17,527 nucleotides of DNA, taken from SIG455 sp045659025 (GTDB taxonomy: Bacteria; Bacillota; Clostridia; UMGS1810). The translations under genes and the position numbers were made by a program. The stretch spans positions 1-17,527 of the forward strand of contig JAZOWA010000048.1 in NCBI GenBank assembly GCA_045659025.1, in the 5' to 3' direction. Below the pieces are notes generated by a model that made no database searches, was not told the DNA's origin, and saw only the letters and a program-made list of their open reading frames with translations. Positions 14,299 to 17,527 of the stretch are shown here, in pieces (the stretch's first letter is position 1; every line of letters begins with the position of its first letter).

Positions 14299-15468
14299 AT
14301 GCCAGATTTCAACAACACTAAAATCGCGTTCTCTTCGAAGTCTGACGGAGAGCTTCGCAACGCACAGATACTTTTCCAGACCATCTCCCACCCATGGCTC
14401 GTAAAATGTGCCAAAGTGGCTTCAAACTTCGCCTTGAAGATACATTTCCCTATCTCGTGGGCAGTGAAACCTACACTTTACAAGCAGTTTGTCGGGGGAG
14501 AGACCCTTCAGGAGTGCATTCCGGTAATCAATCACCTTAAAGAATATAACGTCAAATCTACCCTTGATTTCTCCGCAGAGAGCGAGCAGACACCCGAGGG
14601 GATTCAGGCTACATTTGAGGAGACCCTCCGCTCGATAGATTTTGCCAAAGGGAATGAGAACCTTGCCTACACAGTATTCAAACCATCTACGATCACCACA
14701 GACGAATTGCTCTCAAAAGCATCTGAAAAGAGGGAGCCCCTCACTGAGGCAGAGAAAGCTGAATACGAAGAGTTTAAGAAGAGATTTTTTGCCCTTTGCC
14801 AGAGGGCCTATGACAACGACGTACGGATCCTTGTCGATGCCGAGGACTACTGTTTCCAGGATGCCATTGACGATCTTACCGACGAGGCCATGCGTATATA
14901 TAATAAGGAGCGGGCAATTGTTTTTGCCACCCTTCAGATGTACCGCCACGACCGTATGCCTTACCTCAAAAGGATACATCAGGATGCCACCGAAAAGGGC
15001 TATATCGCCGGCGTCAAATTCGTCCGGGGCGCTTATATGGAAGCTGAGCGCGAAAGGGCTGCGCAATACGGCTACCCCGACCCTATCTGCCCCGACAAGG
15101 CATCTACCGATGCCAATTACGATGCGGCGGTGCAATACACCATTGAGCACATTGACCGCTTCGAGATGTTCATGGGTACCCACAATGAGGAATCCAACTA
15201 CAAACTTGCCCGCCTTATGGATGAGAAAGGGCTGCAGCGCAATGACCCACGTATCTATTTCGCGCAGCTCCTCGGAATGAGCGACAACATCTCATTCAAC
15301 CTCGCTGCTGCAGGGTACAACGTCACCAAATATGTCCCTTACGCATCGGTACGTGATGTCCTCCCCTACCTCATCCGCCGCGCAGAAGAGAACACCTCTG
15401 TAGCGGGCCAGACTGGCCGCGAACTCACCATGATCCGTGCCGAAATTTCCCGCAGAAAGAGAGGATAA
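14299..15468 (+). CDS. Proline dehydrogenase (monofunctional, FAD-dependent)
   Basis: A 389-residue protein with the ProDH beta/alpha barrel and no aldehyde-dehydrogenase domain, unlike PutA. Family blocks seen: LVDAEDYCFQDAIDDL (178-193), TLQMYRHDRMPYLKR (211-225), KFVRGAYMEAERERA (240-254), MGTHNEES (292-299), LLGMSDNISFNLA (324-336) and YVPYASVRDVLPYLIRRAEEN (345-365). The last contains the conserved Tyr and the Arg-Arg pair that bind proline. It oxidises L-proline to pyrroline-5-carboxylate, passing electrons to quinones, probably peripherally at the inner membrane. It is unrelated to the capsule and is transcribed away from it. GC content is visibly higher than in the distal capsule genes, as expected for core genome. 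Confidence 0.93.
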   Translation: MPDFNNTKIAFSSKSDGELRNAQILFQTISHPWLVKCAKVASNFALKIHFPISWAVKPTLYKQFVGGETLQECIPVINHLKEYNVKSTLDFSAESEQTPEGIQATFEETLRSIDFAKGNENLAYTVFKPSTITTDELLSKASEKREPLTEAEKAEYEEFKKRFFALCQRAYDNDVRILVDAEDYCFQDAIDDLTDEAMRIYNKERAIVFATLQMYRHDRMPYLKRIHQDATEKGYIAGVKFVRGAYMEAERERAAQYGYPDPICPDKASTDANYDAAVQYTIEHIDRFEMFMGTHNEESNYKLARLMDEKGLQRNDPRIYFAQLLGMSDNISFNLAAAGYNVTKYVPYASVRDVLPYLIRRAEENTSVAGQTGRELTMIRAEISRRKRG

Positions 15469-15474
15469 TTATAT

Positions 15475-15595
15475 TGTACGGACTATTTGAATTCAAAATG
15501 ATTTGCCGCCCTCGGCACTAGAGGGAGGGGCCCGCACCGAAGGTGTGGGAGGGCAAAGCGAAGCGAAGATTATTTTGAATCTAATAGTCCGAACA
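15475..15595. repeat. 120-bp nested palindromic element (possible MITE/REP-like unit or terminator)
   Basis: Outer arms 15475-15502 and 15569-15595 are imperfect inverted repeats (shared core CGGACTAT, then TTCAAAAT-type sequence). Inside, GCCCTC (15508-15513) pairs with GAGGGC (15549-15554). Innermost, CCCGCACC (15531-15538) pairs with GGTGTGGG (15542-15549) around a GAA loop, the two stems competing for one base. It fills the gap after proline dehydrogenase and has no coding potential; it may also end that transcript. Confidence 0.6.
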
Positions 15596-15616
15596 TGGTA
15601 TTAAATATTATGAACT

Positions 15617-16762
15617 ATGAAAACTAATTTAACCATATTCAGAGCCATTATTATTGGCACCATTTTGACATTTATCATGTCCTGTACATCTACTAAAACC
15701 CCATCCCCAAAAGTATGGGCCTGGGTATCCGGAAGTCTGACTATGTCAGATGAAACACTTGAACACTATTTCAGCAAATGTAAAGAAACCGGCATCGAGG
15801 CCATAATGATGGAGTGCCATAGCGGAAAGCCGGTAGTACTGGACTCTACCACTTTCAGAGACAGTGCAGCTCTGGAAATAATAAGAAGAGCTGTTCCTTA
15901 TGCTGAGAAATACGGCATCGAACTTCATGCATGGATGTGGACAACAAACAGAGTGGAGAAACACTTGCGCGACGTCCATCCTGAATGGTATCAGGTGAAC
16001 GCACAGGGAGAATCTTGCAATGACATAAAATTATATAACAGAGAGCATTACAGATGGTTATGCCCTTCACGTCCGGAGACTACTGAATATCTTAAAGACC
16101 GCGTAAGGGAGCTTGCTGAAATAGACGGTCTTACAGGAATTCATCTTGATTTTATCAGATATCCCGATGCAATACTTCCATACGGGCTACATGAATCACG
16201 TGGTGTGGTACAGGACAAAGTTTACCCATTGTGGGACTTCTGTTACTGCGAAAAATGTCGTGAGGAGTTCAAGATACTTCACGGGGTGGACCCAATGGAC
16301 CTTGAAGATCCTACTGCGTGCCAGGAGTGGATGCAGTACCGCTGGGATGTTATGGCAAAAATGGCCAGCGAAGTGGCTGCAGTGATCAAGGAGTGCGGAA
16401 AGGTGTCATCAGCAGCTGTATTTGCATCACCTGAAGAGTCCAAGAAACTTGTTCGTCAGGACTGGGCCAATTTCAGAAATTTCGATTATCTCTTCCCTAT
16501 GATATATCATAAGTTCTATGACAAGGATGATCCATGGGTAGAGACTGCCACCAGAGAGGGTGTTGAGGCTCTTGCTGCTGCTGATAATCCAGCTCTGCTG
16601 TGCTCAGGTCTGTTTGTTGGTCATGTGCCATCTGACAGAATTCCCGAATTTCTGGGATATGTCCGCAATGGAGGGGCACATGGTATCAGCTTCTTCTGTC
16701 TAGAAAGTATCGACCACCGCGACACCACATATTGGAACGCTCTCAAAGAAGCCCTGAAATAA
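15617..16762 (+). CDS. GHL10-type glycoside-hydrolase-like lipoprotein (PF02638-like)
   Basis: A 381-residue lipoprotein: signal peptide with lipobox IMSC, Cys23. The mature part resembles the glycosyl-hydrolase-like 10 family, a TIM barrel. The N-terminal strand KVWAWVSGS leads into a ...GIEAIMMECHSG repeat, then GIELHAWMWTTNR (100-112). HPEWYQVNAQGE and LCPSRPETTEYLKDRV follow, with the family signature GLTGIHLDFIRYP at 171-183; Asp178 is a candidate catalytic acid. A CYCEKCREEF segment could bind a metal. No acidic surface-export signal follows the cysteine. Substrate is unknown; some relatives act on peptidoglycan-like or sulfated glycans. It stands alone, with a strong hairpin immediately after the stop. 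Confidence 0.82.
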   Translation: MKTNLTIFRAIIIGTILTFIMSCTSTKTPSPKVWAWVSGSLTMSDETLEHYFSKCKETGIEAIMMECHSGKPVVLDSTTFRDSAALEIIRRAVPYAEKYGIELHAWMWTTNRVEKHLRDVHPEWYQVNAQGESCNDIKLYNREHYRWLCPSRPETTEYLKDRVRELAEIDGLTGIHLDFIRYPDAILPYGLHESRGVVQDKVYPLWDFCYCEKCREEFKILHGVDPMDLEDPTACQEWMQYRWDVMAKMASEVAAVIKECGKVSSAAVFASPEESKKLVRQDWANFRNFDYLFPMIYHKFYDKDDPWVETATREGVEALAAADNPALLCSGLFVGHVPSDRIPEFLGYVRNGGAHGISFFCLESIDHRDTTYWNALKEALK

Positions 16763-16766
16763 ACTC

Positions 16767-16803
16767 CTTCTGCGAGGGGGCATATTCAGCTCCCTCGCAG
16801 AAG
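16767..16803. terminator. Strong hairpin between convergent genes, likely bidirectional terminator
   Basis: CTTCTGCGAGGG (16767-16778) and CCCTCGCAGAAG (16792-16803) form a perfect 12-base stem with a 13-base loop. It lies five bases after the lipoprotein stop and about 40 bases from the end of the convergent transposase remnant. There is no long T-run on either side, so it may stop transcription or protect mRNA ends. Confidence 0.65.
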
Positions 16804-16845
16804 TAATTATCATATAATTGCATCTATCTTTCTAATCTGAAAGGT

Positions 16846-17115
16846 TTACCCTAACAATGCTTCGATCTCTGCTTCAGAAAGGCCTGTAAAATCGACTACA
16901 TCACTAATAGATACCCCTCTAGATAGCATCTTTTTAGCCACCTCAAGCAAGCCCTCTGCCCTCCCTTCTGCTCTTCCTTCTGCTCGGCCCTCAGCTCTGG
17001 CTTTTTGCTCTGCCGTGCGGCGAATATTAATTTCATCTCGTTCGGTTATCATATCATGCTCATATTTTTCTCGTTTCTCAGGACTGAATTGGGCGATCTC
17101 TGCGGCCTGGAAGAC
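16846..17115 (-). pseudogene. Second, diverged copy of the transposase C-terminal tail
   Basis: Immediately after the TAA at 17118-17116 the same frame continues with VFQAAEIAQFSPEKREKY and runs to a stop at 16846. It repeats the tail of the upstream gene from the QAAEIAQF motif on. The first ~40 residues are nearly identical. The end differs: AEGRAEGRAEGRAEGLLEV and VSISDVVDFTGLSEAEIEALL replace AEGVAEGMAKGKAEGRKEGM and MSKSDVSKHTGLTESEVVALL. No start codon precedes the homology. An internal ATG at 17052 could give a 68-residue peptide, but expression is doubtful. It is most likely a recombination scar between two family members. Confidence 0.7.
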
Positions 17116-17527
17116 TTATCCTAACAAGGCAACTACTTCTGATTCTGTTAGGCCGGTATGCTTGGACACATCACTCTTAGACATACCACTGACAAGCAGA
17201 CTCTTGGCCACCTCAAGCATGCCCTCTTTACGGCCTTCGGCTTTTCCTTTTGCCATCCCCTCGGCTACTCCTTCGGCTCTGGCTTTTTGCTCTGCTGTGC
17301 GTCGAATATTTATTTCATCTCGTTCGGTTATCATATCATGCTCGTATTTTTCTCGTTTCTCGGGACTGAATTGGGCGATCTCCGCGGCCTGGAAGAGCCT
17401 CTGAAAGACGCTCTTTCTAAGTCCAATGGGTAAACTGTCCAGTTTACTCATATACTTCAGAGCGTAACACCACTTATCTATGATACTGGTACAATCTTCC
17501 AACCGCTTATCAAACCTCTTCAGTTCC
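17116..17527 (-). CDS. PD-(D/E)XK nuclease family transposase (Rpn/PDDEXK_2), C-terminal part, cut by the window edge
   Basis: The frame is open from the right edge (ELKRFDKRLEDCTSIIDKWC...) to a stop at 17116, giving 136 visible codons. The apparent TTG start at 17502 is internal and not the true beginning. The visible part is the helical C-terminal region of the Rpn/PDDEXK_2 family: DKWCYALKYMSKLD, then AEIAQFSPEKREKYEHD, a charged linker with AEG-type repeats, and a terminal helix pair (SDVSKHTGLTESEVVALLG) resembling the small motif that ends many members. The nuclease domain itself lies outside the window. Such proteins are linked to RecA-independent horizontal transfer. Confidence 0.8.
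   Translation of the reverse strand, partial: ELKRFDKRLEDCTSIIDKWCYALKYMSKLDSLPIGLRKSVFQRLFQAAEIAQFSPEKREKYEHDMITERDEINIRRTAEQKARAEGVAEGMAKGKAEGRKEGMLEVAKSLLVSGMSKSDVSKHTGLTESEVVALLG

Noticed and set aside
14642..15280. 212-codon alternative frame inside proline dehydrogenase
   Set aside because: The proline dehydrogenase frame carries all family motifs across this interval; the other frame is Arg/Thr/Pro-rich and domain-free, a typical shadow of a GC-richer gene.
1..17527. CRISPR array, tRNA or rRNA gene
   Set aside because: No regularly spaced direct repeats and no cloverleaf or ribosomal RNA sequence were noticed on either strand by reading.

Overview
The window looks like chromosome from a Bacteroidales bacterium (Bacteroides/Prevotella/Alistipes-like). 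The support is a UpxY-type NusG paralogue heading a capsule operon, a long multi-SLBB export protein typical of the phylum, Bacteroidetes-style promoter boxes (TAnnTTTG), weak Shine-Dalgarno sites, and a PD-(D/E)XK (Rpn/PDDEXK_2) transposase tail.

Minus strand, about 14180 down to 1: the promoter-proximal part of a capsular/exopolysaccharide operon. In transcription order it holds upxY, an unrecognised lipoprotein gene, an unrecognised small helical protein gene, a Wza-like export protein, a Wzz chain-length protein, capE-capF-capG (UDP-GlcNAc to UDP-L-FucNAc), a UDP-glucuronate 4-epimerase (UDP-GalA), a SEFIR/TIR-domain protein, a soluble nucleotide-sugar 4,6-dehydratase, and an acyltransferase-3 membrane protein. 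The last gene is frameshifted at a run of seven G and runs off the left edge. Many joints are tight (stop/start overlaps of 1 to 20 bases), which suggests one transcription unit. No glycosyltransferase, flippase or polymerase is present, so these presumably lie beyond position 1. The sugar genes predict L-FucNAc and galacturonate in the polymer, probably with O-acetylation when the last gene is in frame.

Plus strand, 14299 to 16762: a divergent monofunctional proline dehydrogenase gene, a 120-bp nested palindromic element, and a GHL10-type glycoside-hydrolase-like lipoprotein gene ending in a strong hairpin. Converging on it from the right edge is the 3' end of a PD-(D/E)XK transposase-family gene. 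Its C-terminal tail is duplicated in tandem: the second, diverged copy follows the first stop codon in the same frame.

The points most worth a second look are the SEFIR gene placed inside the capsule operon between near-identical 24-bp direct repeats, the G7 tract switching the acyltransferase off, the unknown lipoprotein/helical-protein pair where B. fragilis loci carry upxZ, and a repeated palindromic element on both sides of the export gene.
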